A stretch of DNA of 64,000 nt from Xaviernesmea oryzae (GCF_900177415.1 NZ_FXAF01000003.1:310001-374000), one strand, 5' to 3'. Shown: positions 7,978-18,192, counted from the stretch's first letter. A program made the numbers and translations. Notes: generated from the letters alone by a model not told the origin.

Positions 7978-8535
7978 ATGGTTCAGGAAAAGCCTATCAG
8001 GCCCGCTCCCGTTATCGTCATCGACCTCCAGACGGGCATGTTCGACGGCATCGTCGAACCGCCGCTCCACGATGCCGGCCGCTTGACGGAGCGTACACGG
8101 ACCGTGATCAACTGGGCGCGGCGGGAGGGCCGGAAGGTCGCCTTCGTCCGCCATGACGGACCGCCTGGCGATCCGCTGGCGCCGGGAGAGCCGGGTTGGC
8201 CGGTCTGGCCGGCTCTCGGCCAGACGGACGGTGAACCGACCTTCTCGAAGAAGGTCGGCGATGCTTTCAGCAATCCGGACCTCGGACGATGGATCGAGGA
8301 ACAGGGTGCGACGGAAGTCGTGCTGCTCGGGGCCCAGACGGATTTCTGCGTGGCCGCGACGGTGAAGGGAGCGATGTCCAGCGGGCTCCAAGTCACCGTC
8401 GTCTCCGACGCGCACAGCACGCTGGATCAGCCCGACGAAGCTGCTCCGGCGATCATCAACCGCTACAATGCTCAATTTGCCGAGGCCGGCGTCAACCTGG
8501 TGAGGACAGAGGTGCTGACCGGATCGAGGGCTTAG
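7978..8535 (+). CDS. Isochorismatase-like cysteine hydrolase
   Basis: A 185-residue member of the isochorismatase-like hydrolase fold. The catalytic triad is in place: Asp16 in VIDLQTG, Lys91/92 in FSKKVGDAF and Cys124 in GAQTDFCVAAT. Relatives hydrolyse amides such as N-carbamoylsarcosine, nicotinamide and ureidoacrylate, so a role in releasing ammonia from an N-containing intermediate would fit the oxidoreductase/GcvT neighbourhood, but the substrate is not determined by sequence. It lies 120 bases after the PotD-like gene. Its 3' end overlaps the convergent ABC-F gene by 44 bases. Confidence 0.88.
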   Translation: MVQEKPIRPAPVIVIDLQTGMFDGIVEPPLHDAGRLTERTRTVINWARREGRKVAFVRHDGPPGDPLAPGEPGWPVWPALGQTDGEPTFSKKVGDAFSNPDLGRWIEEQGATEVVLLGAQTDFCVAATVKGAMSSGLQVTVVSDAHSTLDQPDEAAPAIINRYNAQFAEAGVNLVRTEVLTGSRA

Positions 8536-10114
8536 CAGCGAGCTCCAGCCGGCGGGTGATGCCGATCTCCTTCAGGAATACCTCGTCGTGGCTGACCACC
8601 AGCAGCGCGCCGTCATAGGCGCGCAATCCCGCTTCCACGGCGGCGATCGAGTCGATGTCCAGGTGATTGGTCGGCTCGTCGAGAATGAGGAGCGACGGCG
8701 GTTCCGGCCCGCCGAGTACACAGGCCAGTCCCGCCCGCAGCATTTGTCCCCCGGAGAGCGTCCCGACGACCTGCAGGGCCGCATCGGCACGGAACATGAA
8801 GCGGGCGAGCGCGGCGCGGCAGGCGTTCTCGTCAGTCTGCGGGTTGAGCCGCTTGAAATTGTCGCGGATCGATAGTGCCGGATCGAGAAGGCTTACCCGC
8901 TGATCCAGCATAGCGGTCTTCACCATCACCCGAACCGATCCGGAGAACGGCTGCAATGCGCCGGTCATGAGTGAGAGCAGCGTCGTCTTGCCCGATCCGT
9001 TGGGGCCTGTGACGGCGATCCGCTCCGGTCCCGTGATCTCGAAGGAGAGGTCACGTAGGACCGGGCCGCCCGGCGCGTAACCGGCCGTGACATCATCCAT
9101 CCTGAGAACGACCCTGTTTGCCGGCAGGCCGGTCGGCGGCAAGGTGACCGAAAGCGGCTGTAGGATCTCGATTTTCCGGCGCGCCTCGGCCATGTCTTCG
9201 AGCGCCTGAGTGCGGCGGCGTTCCGCGAGCCGTGCATTCTCGCCGCCAGTATTCTCCGCCTTGCGCTTCAGGCCACCGGCGAGGATGCGCGGCATGTCGC
9301 CGCGCGCGGCCTTCTTTTTTCCGACACTGTCGCGGCGTGCCTTGCGCTCCACCGTCTCCTGCGCTGCGCGGTTGACCTCCGCCACCCGTTTCTCGGCATC
9401 CGCGAGACTATGTTCGGCGGCATTCAGCTCCAGCGCCTTGCGCTCACGGTAATGGCTCCAGTTGCCGCCATAGCGCGTCGCTCCAAGCGTGGTCAGCTCG
9501 ACAATCGCATCCACCATGTCCAGCAGTTCGCGGTCGTGGCTGACGATGATCGCGCCGCCGCGCCAGCCGGCCAGCAGTTCGATCACCGCGCGCCTGCCGC
9601 CGCGGTCGAGATTGTTGGTGGGTTCGTCGAGGATCAGGAAATCGGGCTCGGCGAAGATCAGCGCCGCAAGCCCGGCACGGGTGCGCTGGCCGCCCGAGAG
9701 GGTCGCGAGTGGCGTCTCCGCATCGGCTGCAAGCCCGGCACGCGCCAAAGCTTCCGCCATGCGGGTTTCAAGCGTCCAGTCGGCGAAGGAGAGTTCATCG
9801 CCCGTTGCCTTCCCCCGCTCGGCGCGGGCGAGCAGACCGAGCGCCTCCCGGGCGCCGAACAGATCCGCAATGGTCTCGTCGGCCGCCACCTGCACGCTCT
9901 GGCGCAGCACGCCCACCGTACCGGAAACGGAAACCGTGCCGGATGTCGGCGAAAGCTCGCCAGTGATGATCCTCAGCAGCATCGTCTTGCCGACGCCATT
10001 GCGGCCGACGAGGCCGGCGCGTTCCGGACCGAAGCTGAGATCGAGATTTGAAAAGAGCGTCCGGCCGTCAGGCGTGGACCAGGAAAGATCGGAAAGGGCG
10101 ATGGAGGCAGGCAT
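8492..10114 (-). CDS. ABC-F family ATPase (duplicated ATP-binding cassettes)
   Basis: A 540-residue soluble protein with two nucleotide-binding domains and no membrane segment. Walker A motifs are GRNGVGKT and GPNGSGKTT, signatures LSGGQRTRAG and LSGGQMLRAG, Walker B boxes LILDEPTNNLD and LILDEPTNHLD. The two cassettes are joined by a highly charged, helical linker (Arg/Lys/Glu-rich, KRVAEVNRAAQ to EARRKIEIL), the part that reaches into the ribosome in ABC-F translation factors. Members help stalled ribosomes or protect them from antibiotics. ATG at 10114 gives the normal family start; a further in-frame start at 10156 is possible. The 3' end overlaps the convergent hydrolase gene by 44 bases. 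Confidence 0.9.
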   Translation of the reverse strand: MPASIALSDLSWSTPDGRTLFSNLDLSFGPERAGLVGRNGVGKTMLLRIITGELSPTSGTVSVSGTVGVLRQSVQVAADETIADLFGAREALGLLARAERGKATGDELSFADWTLETRMAEALARAGLAADAETPLATLSGGQRTRAGLAALIFAEPDFLILDEPTNNLDRGGRRAVIELLAGWRGGAIIVSHDRELLDMVDAIVELTTLGATRYGGNWSHYRERKALELNAAEHSLADAEKRVAEVNRAAQETVERKARRDSVGKKKAARGDMPRILAGGLKRKAENTGGENARLAERRRTQALEDMAEARRKIEILQPLSVTLPPTGLPANRVVLRMDDVTAGYAPGGPVLRDLSFEITGPERIAVTGPNGSGKTTLLSLMTGALQPFSGSVRVMVKTAMLDQRVSLLDPALSIRDNFKRLNPQTDENACRAALARFMFRADAALQVVGTLSGGQMLRAGLACVLGGPEPPSLLILDEPTNHLDIDSIAAVEAGLRAYDGALLVVSHDEVFLKEIGITRRLELAAKPSIRSAPLSSPG

Positions 10115-10272
10115 GGATACGAAGTTCCCCAATGGCAATGCGAAGCGGCGTTGCAATCGGGGTGAAATCCATGGTCGACCATCCTGTCGGTGTTGCGGAT
10201 GATCGGAATTTAGGCGGGAAATGGGTGCGATTCAAGGCGATAACGGCGTCCATTGTGTCCGCTTGTGCCCGC

Positions 10273-11508
<1,236 letters not shown>

Positions 11509-11654
11509 GGTGGAATATCCAAAATCTGAGAATAGGAACTTGAGATTTGTAGCGAGGCAGAACGGCCACGTGAATGGGGTGTTTGGAAAATCCTTCGGCC
11601 GAGCAACCGTTCCTCCCTCCTCCGCCGTTCATCGAAAATGAGGGAAGCTATCAT

Positions 11655-11690
11655 CCAAAACGTTTTGGCTTGACTCCCAAAACGTTTTGG
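11655..11690 (+). promoter_or_regulatory. Tandem LacI-type operators around a -35 box
   Basis: The same perfect palindrome CCAAAACGTTTTGG occurs twice, at 11655-11668 and 11677-11690, with centres 22 bases apart (two helical turns). A -35-like TTGACT (11670-11675) lies between them, so the second copy sits in the promoter spacer. The downstream gene encodes a LacI-family repressor. Palindromes with a central CG are typical for this family. Autorepression with cooperative binding is inferred. Confidence 0.8.
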
Positions 11691-11722
11691 AGAATCCTTG
11701 AAAGCAATTCGGGAGGAAGATC

Positions 11723-12733
11723 TTGGCCAATCTCAAACAGCTTGCGCAGTCGCTGGGACTGTCGATCACCACGGTCTCCCGTGCTCTCGACGGCTATTCG
11801 GACGTCTCCGCCGCGACCCGCGAACGGGTCCGCGAGGCTGCCGAAAAGGCAGGTTACCGGCCGAACGCATCCGCGCGCAGGCTCCGCAAGCAACGCGCCG
11901 AACTGGTTGCTGTTACTCTCCCCGCCGATCCCGGCCATATCGGCCCGCCCCATTTCCTCGACATGCTGTCGGGCTGCGCCGAACATCTGGCCGCCTTCGG
12001 TCTCAATCTCGTCATCGCACCCGTGCCTCGCGGCGAGAGCGAACTCGAAATCTGCCGCCGTTTCGTCGACGGGCGCCGCGTCGATGCCATGCTGCTCGTT
12101 CGGACCAAACGGCGAGACGAGCGCGTGGAATTCCTGCAATCGCGGGGCATTCCCTTCGTCACCAACGGCCGCACGGAAAGCCCGGCTCCCCACCCCTATA
12201 TCGACGGCGACGGTTTTGCGGGCTTCCGCTCCGCGACGCTGCGTTTCCATGCGGCCGGCCATCGCCGGATCGGACACATCGCCGGCCCGCAGGAATATTA
12301 TTTCGCGCATGTGCGCCGCATGGGCTGGCAGGCGGCGATGGAGGAATGCGGCCTCGCGCCCGATCTCTGCTCGGAAGGTGCGCCGACGGAGCAGGGTGGG
12401 TACATGGCGGCCCTCGAACTGCTGCGTCAGCCCTCGCGCCCGACGGCACTCGTCTGCGCCACCGACGAAATGGCGATCGGAGCGTTGCGGGCGCTGCGCG
12501 AGGTCGAGGGCGGATACCAGATCAGCATTATCGGTCACGACGACCTGCCGATGGGCGCCTTCACCAGTCCGCCGCTCTCCACCATGCGCATGACCGGCGA
12601 GAATCTCGGCGCGAGCTTTGCCACGCTTCTGCTGCGCGCCATTGCCGGCGAACCGGCGGAGCAGCTTCAGGAGCTTCATGCGATCGAATTCGTCGATCGC
12701 GACAGCCATCGCCGTCCGCCAGTGGCGGCATAA
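11723..12733 (+). CDS. LacI family transcriptional regulator of the sugar ABC operon
   Basis: A 336-residue LacI/GalR protein: helix-turn-helix at residues 4-23 (LKQLAQSLGLSITTVSRALDG), hinge helix SARRLRKQ, then a periplasmic-binding-protein-like effector domain with GHRRIGHIAGP and the C-terminal IIGHDDLPMGAFTSPPLST. The start is TTG at 11723, supported by GGGAGGA eight bases upstream and by the correct position of the helix-turn-helix. It is the first gene of the operon with the binding protein, two permeases, ATPase and glycoside hydrolase and probably represses it through the two palindromes upstream, released by an imported sugar. Confidence 0.92.
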   Translation: MANLKQLAQSLGLSITTVSRALDGYSDVSAATRERVREAAEKAGYRPNASARRLRKQRAELVAVTLPADPGHIGPPHFLDMLSGCAEHLAAFGLNLVIAPVPRGESELEICRRFVDGRRVDAMLLVRTKRRDERVEFLQSRGIPFVTNGRTESPAPHPYIDGDGFAGFRSATLRFHAAGHRRIGHIAGPQEYYFAHVRRMGWQAAMEECGLAPDLCSEGAPTEQGGYMAALELLRQPSRPTALVCATDEMAIGALRALREVEGGYQISIIGHDDLPMGAFTSPPLSTMRMTGENLGASFATLLLRAIAGEPAEQLQELHAIEFVDRDSHRRPPVAA

Positions 12734-12773
12734 CCGCAGTGCATCTCAGACAAGAACAATGAAGGAGGAGAAG

Positions 12774-14048
12774 ATGAAACGTCTCATGTCATTCGGAATT
12801 CTGGCTTCGACCGTGCTGGCTTTTGCCTCGCCGGTTCTCGCCCAGACGGTTTTCGTGTCCACCCAGCTTCGCCCGATCGAAGAGGCAACGGTGGTGCGCG
12901 AGGAACTTCTGCAGGATGTCGGCAAGGTCGACTACGTGGTGGAAGAACCGCCGCAATTCGCGGTGCGCATGGAAGCCGAGCGCCAGGCGGGAAAGCATAC
13001 CGTCAGCCTTGTCGGCGCCCTGCACGGCGAGCTCTCGCCGCTCGCCGACAAGGACCAGCTCGAACCGCTCGATGATCTCGCCACCAAGCTCGCCGCAGCC
13101 GGCATGCCGCAGTCCGTTCTCGATCTCGGCAAGCTCGGCAAGTCCAACCAGCAATATATCCCGTGGATGCAGGCGACCTACGTGATGGCGGCCCGCAAGG
13201 AAGCCCTTGAATATCTGCCGGCCGGCATCGACGTGAACGCCCTCACCTACGATCAGCTCATAGCGTGGGGCAAGAAGCTGCAGGAAGAAACCGGCCAGCC
13301 GCAGATCGGCTTTCCCGCCGGTCCGAAGGGCCTGATGGCCCGCTACTTCCAGGGCTATTTCTATCCGTCCTTCACGGGCGGCGTCGTGCGCACCTTCCAG
13401 AACGCCGATGCGGCTGCCGGCTGGGAGAAGCTGAAAGAACTCTGGACCTATGTGAACCCGAATTCGACCAATTACGATTTCATGCAGGAGCCGCTGGCCG
13501 CCGGTGAAGTCATGGTTGCGTGGGATCACGTCGCGCGGCTGAAAAGCGCCATCTCCGCCTCGCCGGACGACTATGTCGTCTTCCCCGCCCCCGCCGGTCC
13601 GAAGGGCCGCGGCTACATGCCGGTCATCGCCGGCCTCGCGATCCCGAAAGGCGCGCCGGACGCGGCTGGAGCAACCAAGGTCATAGAGCACTTGACGACG
13701 CCGGACGTGCAGCTTCTCACCGCCTCAAGGGTCGGCTTCTTCCCGACGCTGAACGTCCAGCTTCCGGAAGACCTGGATCCCGGCGTGGCGCTGCTCGCCG
13801 GCGCGGTGACGGCCACGCAGGCCTCCAAGGACGCGCTGATCTCGCTTCTGCCGGTCGGTCTCGGCGACAAGGGCGGCGAGTTCAACAAGGTCTATATGGA
13901 CGCCTTCCAGCGCATCGTGCTGCAGAACGAGCCTATTACCGACGTGCTGAAGGCTCAAGGCGCCACCATGACCAAGCTGATGACCGACACCAAGGCGCCC
14001 TGCTGGGCTCCGGACGCCAAGAGCGACGGCCCCTGCCCTGTCGAATAA
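12774..14048 (+). CDS. Sugar ABC transporter substrate-binding protein (CUT1 type)
   Basis: A 424-residue extracellular solute-binding protein family 1 member. The signal peptide runs to about residue 23 (core ILASTVLAFASPVLA). ATG 12774 is set by GGAGGAG upstream. The mature part has the family pattern (hydrophobic AGLAIPKGAPD strand, MAWDH-like VMVAWDHVARLKS). Such proteins deliver di- or oligosaccharides or glycosides to MalFG-like permeases. Location between the LacI regulator and its permeases defines it as the binding component of this importer. A GC-rich hairpin follows the stop, as is common after binding-protein genes that are made in excess. Confidence 0.9.
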   Translation: MKRLMSFGILASTVLAFASPVLAQTVFVSTQLRPIEEATVVREELLQDVGKVDYVVEEPPQFAVRMEAERQAGKHTVSLVGALHGELSPLADKDQLEPLDDLATKLAAAGMPQSVLDLGKLGKSNQQYIPWMQATYVMAARKEALEYLPAGIDVNALTYDQLIAWGKKLQEETGQPQIGFPAGPKGLMARYFQGYFYPSFTGGVVRTFQNADAAAGWEKLKELWTYVNPNSTNYDFMQEPLAAGEVMVAWDHVARLKSAISASPDDYVVFPAPAGPKGRGYMPVIAGLAIPKGAPDAAGATKVIEHLTTPDVQLLTASRVGFFPTLNVQLPEDLDPGVALLAGAVTATQASKDALISLLPVGLGDKGGEFNKVYMDAFQRIVLQNEPITDVLKAQGATMTKLMTDTKAPCWAPDAKSDGPCPVE

Positions 14049-14067
14049 GCCTCCCAAGGCTGACGAT

Positions 14068-14089
14068 GCCCGGGCGCGAATGCCCGGGC
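14068..14089 (+). terminator. Intercistronic hairpin after the binding-protein gene
   Basis: GCCCGGGC, GCGAAT, GCCCGGGC forms a strong eight-pair stem with no following T run. It lies between the binding-protein gene and the first permease, where such structures usually stabilise or attenuate the mRNA so the binding protein is made in excess. Confidence 0.6.
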
Positions 14090-14121
14090 GCTTACGTTGA
14101 AAACCCCCGAGGCGGGAGCCG

Positions 14122-14973
14122 ATGACCAACAATCGATCCTGGATCCCCTATCTGCTGATCCTGCCGTCCGTCGCCTTCTTAGGCCTGCTCTTCGTCGTGC
14201 CTCTGGTGCAGACGATCTGGCTGGCCATGTCGGACAATGGCATGCCCTCGCTCGCGAATGCCGAGCGGATGGTGAACGACATCAACTTCGCCCGCTCGGT
14301 CAGGAACACTTTCCTGCTGACGATCGTCGTCGTGCCGGTACAACTTTGCATCGCGCTCGTCATGGGCACGCTGGTCGCCAAGGTCGGCCGCGGCCGCGAG
14401 ACCATCCTGTGGATCTGGACGATCCCGCTCGGCATTTCCGATCTCGCCGCCGGCCTCGTCTGGCTGTCGATCCTGCAGAACACCGGTTATTTCAATTCGG
14501 CTCTATTCGGTCTCGGCATCATCGAGCGGCAGGCGAGCTGGCTTTCCTACCAGACGCCGGTCGCCCTCTTCCTGGCGATCGCGATCGCGGAAATCTGGCG
14601 GGGCACGGCGATCGTCATGGTCATCATCGTTGCCGGCCTCAACCAGGTGCCCAAGGAGTTCAGGGAAGCGGCCGAGATCTTCGGCGCCGGTCCGTGGACG
14701 CGCTTCTGGCGCATCACGCTGCCGCTCATCCGTCCGGCGCTGCAATCGGCGCTCATCCTGCGCACCGTGCTTGCCTTCGAGGTCTTCGCCGTCGTTTATG
14801 CCCTCGGCGGGCGCAATTTCCCGGTCCTGGTCGGTGAGGCCTACTACTGGCAGAACCAGAACCAGAATTACGGTGTCGCTGCCGCTTACGCGGTGCTGAT
14901 CATGATCATCTCGCTCGCCGCCACCCTCGTCTATCTCAAAGCCATCAAGGTCGATCCGGAGCGCCTGCCATGA
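14122..14973 (+). CDS. Sugar ABC transporter permease (MalF-like)
   Basis: A 283-residue inner-membrane protein with about six hydrophobic segments beginning at SVAFLGLLFVVPLV. The cytoplasmic EAA loop that docks the ATPase is visible as EFREAAEIFGAGPWTRFW near residues 178-195. It overlaps the following permease by four bases (ATGA), as expected for a heterodimeric MalF/MalG pair. Function: membrane channel of the CUT1 sugar importer encoded in this operon. Confidence 0.92.
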   Translation: MTNNRSWIPYLLILPSVAFLGLLFVVPLVQTIWLAMSDNGMPSLANAERMVNDINFARSVRNTFLLTIVVVPVQLCIALVMGTLVAKVGRGRETILWIWTIPLGISDLAAGLVWLSILQNTGYFNSALFGLGIIERQASWLSYQTPVALFLAIAIAEIWRGTAIVMVIIVAGLNQVPKEFREAAEIFGAGPWTRFWRITLPLIRPALQSALILRTVLAFEVFAVVYALGGRNFPVLVGEAYYWQNQNQNYGVAAAYAVLIMIISLAATLVYLKAIKVDPERLP

Positions 14974-15830
14974 GTTCGCAAGCCATGACTGCGCAAACGA
15001 CCACCGACACGAATACCGCGGGTTTCGTCTCCTCTCGCCGCTGGCTCCTCTGGAGCGGCATCGCGGCGCTCTGCGCCTGGGTGCTGGTGCCGATCTATCT
15101 AGTGGCGCTCGGAGCGCTTGGCGGCCGCCAGGGCGTCTATCAATGGCCGAAGACGGGCCTGCCGACGGGCATCTCGATCGATCCGTTCCTGCTTTTCCTC
15201 AGGACGGAAGGCGTCGTCCAGTCCTTCCTGAACTCGCTCGGTGCGGCGGGCATCACGGTTGCCCTTTCCATCATCCTCGGCGCGCCGGCCGGCTATGCGC
15301 TCGCCCGCTACAATTTCCACGGCAAGGACAGCTATCGGCTGCTGGTGCTTCTGACGCGGGCCTTCCCGCTGGCGATCCTTGCCCTGCCGCTGACCGTCTC
15401 CTTCATCAGGCTCGGGCTCTACGACACGATCGTCGGTGTCGGCCTGATCCATACGGTGCTTGCACTTCCGTTTGCCGCCCTGGTGACGCAAGGCATTTTC
15501 CTCGGCGTGCCGAAGGAGCTCGAAGAAGCCGCCTGGGTGTTCGGCTGCACGCGCGTCCAGGCCTTCTTCAAGGTCGTCGTCCCGCTGGCGCTGCCCGGTA
15601 TCGTGGCAACCGCAGTCTTCGCCTTCGTCATCTCCTGGAACGAGGTTTTTGCCGCGTCGGTGCTGACGGTCAGGAACCGCACGCTGACGGCCTATCTGCT
15701 GACGGTGCTTTCCGAAAGCCCGATGCATTACCGCTTCGCCGGCGGCCTGATGCTCATCCTCCCTTCCGTTGTCTTCATCTTCGCGGTCAGGCGCTACCTC
15801 TTCGCGATCTGGGGCATTTCCTCCAAGTAA
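14970..15830 (+). CDS. Sugar ABC transporter permease (MalG-like)
   Basis: A 286-residue inner-membrane protein. A hydrophobic segment near residues 27-45 is followed by a long periplasmic stretch and further helices; the EAA loop reads ELEEAAWVFGCTRVQAFF. It starts inside the stop of the MalF-like gene and ends 15 bases before the ATPase gene. It should form the second half of the transport channel. Confidence 0.92.
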   Translation: MSSQAMTAQTTTDTNTAGFVSSRRWLLWSGIAALCAWVLVPIYLVALGALGGRQGVYQWPKTGLPTGISIDPFLLFLRTEGVVQSFLNSLGAAGITVALSIILGAPAGYALARYNFHGKDSYRLLVLLTRAFPLAILALPLTVSFIRLGLYDTIVGVGLIHTVLALPFAALVTQGIFLGVPKELEEAAWVFGCTRVQAFFKVVVPLALPGIVATAVFAFVISWNEVFAASVLTVRNRTLTAYLLTVLSESPMHYRFAGGLMLILPSVVFIFAVRRYLFAIWGISSK

Positions 15831-15845
15831 CGGGACCATCCAATC

Positions 15846-16904
15846 ATGGCCAATATTGTCATCGACCGTATCCGCAAGAGCTTCGGCTCCTTCGAGGCGC
15901 TGAAAGAGGTCTCGCTGACGATCAACGACGGCGAGTTCGTCTCGCTGCTCGGCCCTTCCGGCTGCGGCAAGACCACGCTGCTGCGCATCATCGCCGGCCT
16001 CGAAACCGCCACGTCGGGCGACGTCCGCATCGGCGAGAAATCGGTGATCGGCCTTCCCCCGAAGGACCGGGGCCTCGCCATGGTCTTCCAGAATTATGCC
16101 GTCTTTCCGCATATGACGGTCTACGAGAATGTCGCCTTCGGGCTGCGCATGCAGAAGGCCGAGGACCGGCGGGTGAAGGCGCAGGTCGAGAAGGCCGCCG
16201 GCCTGCTGCATATCGAGCAATATCTCGACCGCTATCCGAACAAGCTCTCCGGCGGCCAGCGCCAGCGCGTCGCAGTCGCCCGCGCGCTGGCGGTCGAGCC
16301 GAAGGTTCTCCTCATGGACGAGCCACTCTCAAACCTGGACGCACTGCTGCGCCTCGAAATGCGCACCGAGCTGAAGACCGTGCTGCAATCGGCCGGCACG
16401 ACGACGATCTACGTCACCCATGATCAGACGGAGGCCATGGGCCTGTCCGACCGTATCGCTGTCATGCATGGCGGGGTCGTCGAACAGGTCGGCTCGCCGG
16501 TGGATGTCTACAATCATCCTGCGACGCGTTTCGTCGGTGGCTTCATCGGCAACCCGCCGATGAATTTTATCAAGGTGCCGGTTGCGAACGGCCAGGTGAT
16601 GGCGGGTGCGGATCAGCTTGCCGTTCCGCGGGAAGCCGGCAACGAGATCGTGCTGGGCCTGCGGGGCGAAGCCGTGGAACTTGCGCCGCCTCAGCAAGGA
16701 CTTGAGATGAAGGTCCGCGTGGCCGAGCCGATGGGCTCTCACCTGCTCTTGACCGGTTCGATCCACGATCAGCCGGTGCGCGTCATCCTGCCGGCGTCGG
16801 AGACCGTCAAGAGCGGCGACACGATCGGCCTCAAGCTCGACCGCAACCGCATCACCTGGCTTTCGCCCGAAAGCGGCAAGTCCTTTCCCGCCGTCGCGGC
16901 CTGA
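15846..16904 (+). CDS. Sugar ABC transporter ATP-binding protein (MalK/UgpC-like)
   Basis: A 352-residue ATPase: Walker A GPSGCGKTT, Q-loop in MVFQNYAVFPHMTVYENV, signature LSGGQRQRVAVARAL, Walker B LLMDEPLSNLD and switch His in YVTHDQTEAM, followed by a C-terminal TOBE/MalK-type domain of about 110 residues. This domain structure is typical of CUT1 importers and may also receive regulatory inputs. It drives the permease pair encoded just upstream. Confidence 0.94.
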   Translation: MANIVIDRIRKSFGSFEALKEVSLTINDGEFVSLLGPSGCGKTTLLRIIAGLETATSGDVRIGEKSVIGLPPKDRGLAMVFQNYAVFPHMTVYENVAFGLRMQKAEDRRVKAQVEKAAGLLHIEQYLDRYPNKLSGGQRQRVAVARALAVEPKVLLMDEPLSNLDALLRLEMRTELKTVLQSAGTTTIYVTHDQTEAMGLSDRIAVMHGGVVEQVGSPVDVYNHPATRFVGGFIGNPPMNFIKVPVANGQVMAGADQLAVPREAGNEIVLGLRGEAVELAPPQQGLEMKVRVAEPMGSHLLLTGSIHDQPVRVILPASETVKSGDTIGLKLDRNRITWLSPESGKSFPAVAA

Positions 16905-16921
16905 GCATTCCGGAGTATCCT

Positions 16922-18178
16922 ATGAACATGCATATCGATCAGGCGAAGCGCATTCTTCTCGCCAACGACCGCGGCGGCTATACGGTCCCCACCGACAGGC
17001 TCTATCCCTTCCAGTGGAACTGGGATTCCGCTTTCGTCGCCATGGGCTTCGCTCTCTACGACACCGACCGCGCCTATCGCGAGCTGGAACGGCTCATCGA
17101 AGGCCAGTGGGCGGACGGCATGATCCCGCATATCGTCTTCCATCAGCCGAGCGACACCTATTTTCCCGGCCCGAGCGTCTGGCGTACGAAGCATGCGATC
17201 CCGACCTCCGGCATCACCCAGCCGCCGGTCTTCGCGATCGCGCTTCGCAAGCTTCATGAGGCTGCCGGCAGAGAAGCGGAACCCCGCACATTGCCGCTCT
17301 ACGAGGCGGCGCTGAAATGGCATCGCTGGTGGTATTCCGCCCGCGATCCGGAAGGCACGGGGCTCGTGGCGCTGCTGCACCCCTGGGAAAGCGGTAGCGA
17401 CAACTCGCCCGCCTGGGACATCGCGCTCGCCCGCGTGCCGACTACGACCGATACCCCCGTCTTGCGCAAGGACACCGGCCATGTGAATGCCGACATGCGC
17501 CCGCGCGACGAGGACTACAAGCGTTTCATCCATCTGGTCGACACCTATGCCGCCTGCGGCTGGAACCCGGCGAAACAATGGGAAAAAGCGCCGTTCAAGA
17601 TCGCCGAGATCCAGACGACCGCGATCCTGCTCAAGGCCGGTGAGGACCTGGAGCATCTCGCTCGCCTGTTCGGCAGGATCGAAGATGCGGCCGAAATCGC
17701 CGCTCTCAATGAACGCACCCGCAAGGCCATCCTTGCGCAATGGCGGCCGAAGCTCTCCCGCTTCGTTTCCCGCGACCTGATCTCCGGCGACGACGTGAAC
17801 GCTGCCACGCAGGCAGGTTTCATCCCCCTCCTCTCGCTCGACCTCGAAAAGACCGTTGCCGATGCACTGGTCTCGGAGATGAAGAGCTGGTCGAAGGGGC
17901 TGAAGGTGGCCTTCCCGACCACCAAACCCGGCATCTCTGGCTGGGAGCCGAAGCGTTACTGGCGCGGCCCTGCCTGGGCGATCATCAATTGGCTGCTGAT
18001 CGACGGGCTGAAGCGCAACGGCCAGGCGGAAGCTGCCGAAGAGCTCCGCAGGTCGACGATCGCGGCGATTGAGGCTGAAGGCTTTGCGGAATATTTCGAC
18101 CCGGTGACGGGCGAAGGCTGCGGCGGCCTCGGCTTTTCCTGGACGGCCGCGGCCTACATGTGGCTGATGAAAGCCTGA
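16922..18178 (+). CDS. GH63/mannosylglycerate-hydrolase-like glycoside hydrolase
   Basis: A 418-residue protein with the (alpha/alpha)6 signature of the trehalase/GH63 clan and closest in style to mannosylglycerate or glucosylglycerate hydrolases: QWNWDS at 31-36, HPWESGSDNSPAWD at 153-166 (Asp160 probably the general acid) and a C-terminal EYFDPVTGEGCGGLGFSW that would carry the general base. No signal peptide, so it acts on the imported substrate in the cytoplasm. As the last gene of the LacI-regulated importer, it predicts that the transported compound is an alpha-glycoside such as mannosyl- or glucosylglycerate; other glycosides remain possible. Confidence 0.8.
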   Translation: MNMHIDQAKRILLANDRGGYTVPTDRLYPFQWNWDSAFVAMGFALYDTDRAYRELERLIEGQWADGMIPHIVFHQPSDTYFPGPSVWRTKHAIPTSGITQPPVFAIALRKLHEAAGREAEPRTLPLYEAALKWHRWWYSARDPEGTGLVALLHPWESGSDNSPAWDIALARVPTTTDTPVLRKDTGHVNADMRPRDEDYKRFIHLVDTYAACGWNPAKQWEKAPFKIAEIQTTAILLKAGEDLEHLARLFGRIEDAAEIAALNERTRKAILAQWRPKLSRFVSRDLISGDDVNAATQAGFIPLLSLDLEKTVADALVSEMKSWSKGLKVAFPTTKPGISGWEPKRYWRGPAWAIINWLLIDGLKRNGQAEAAEELRRSTIAAIEAEGFAEYFDPVTGEGCGGLGFSWTAAAYMWLMKA

Positions 18179-18192
18179 TCGTATCTTTGGAT

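Noticed and set aside
6301..8475. 724-codon minus-strand frame opposite TetR, PotD-like and hydrolase genes
   Set aside because: It crosses three recognisable genes on the other strand and has no domain of its own.
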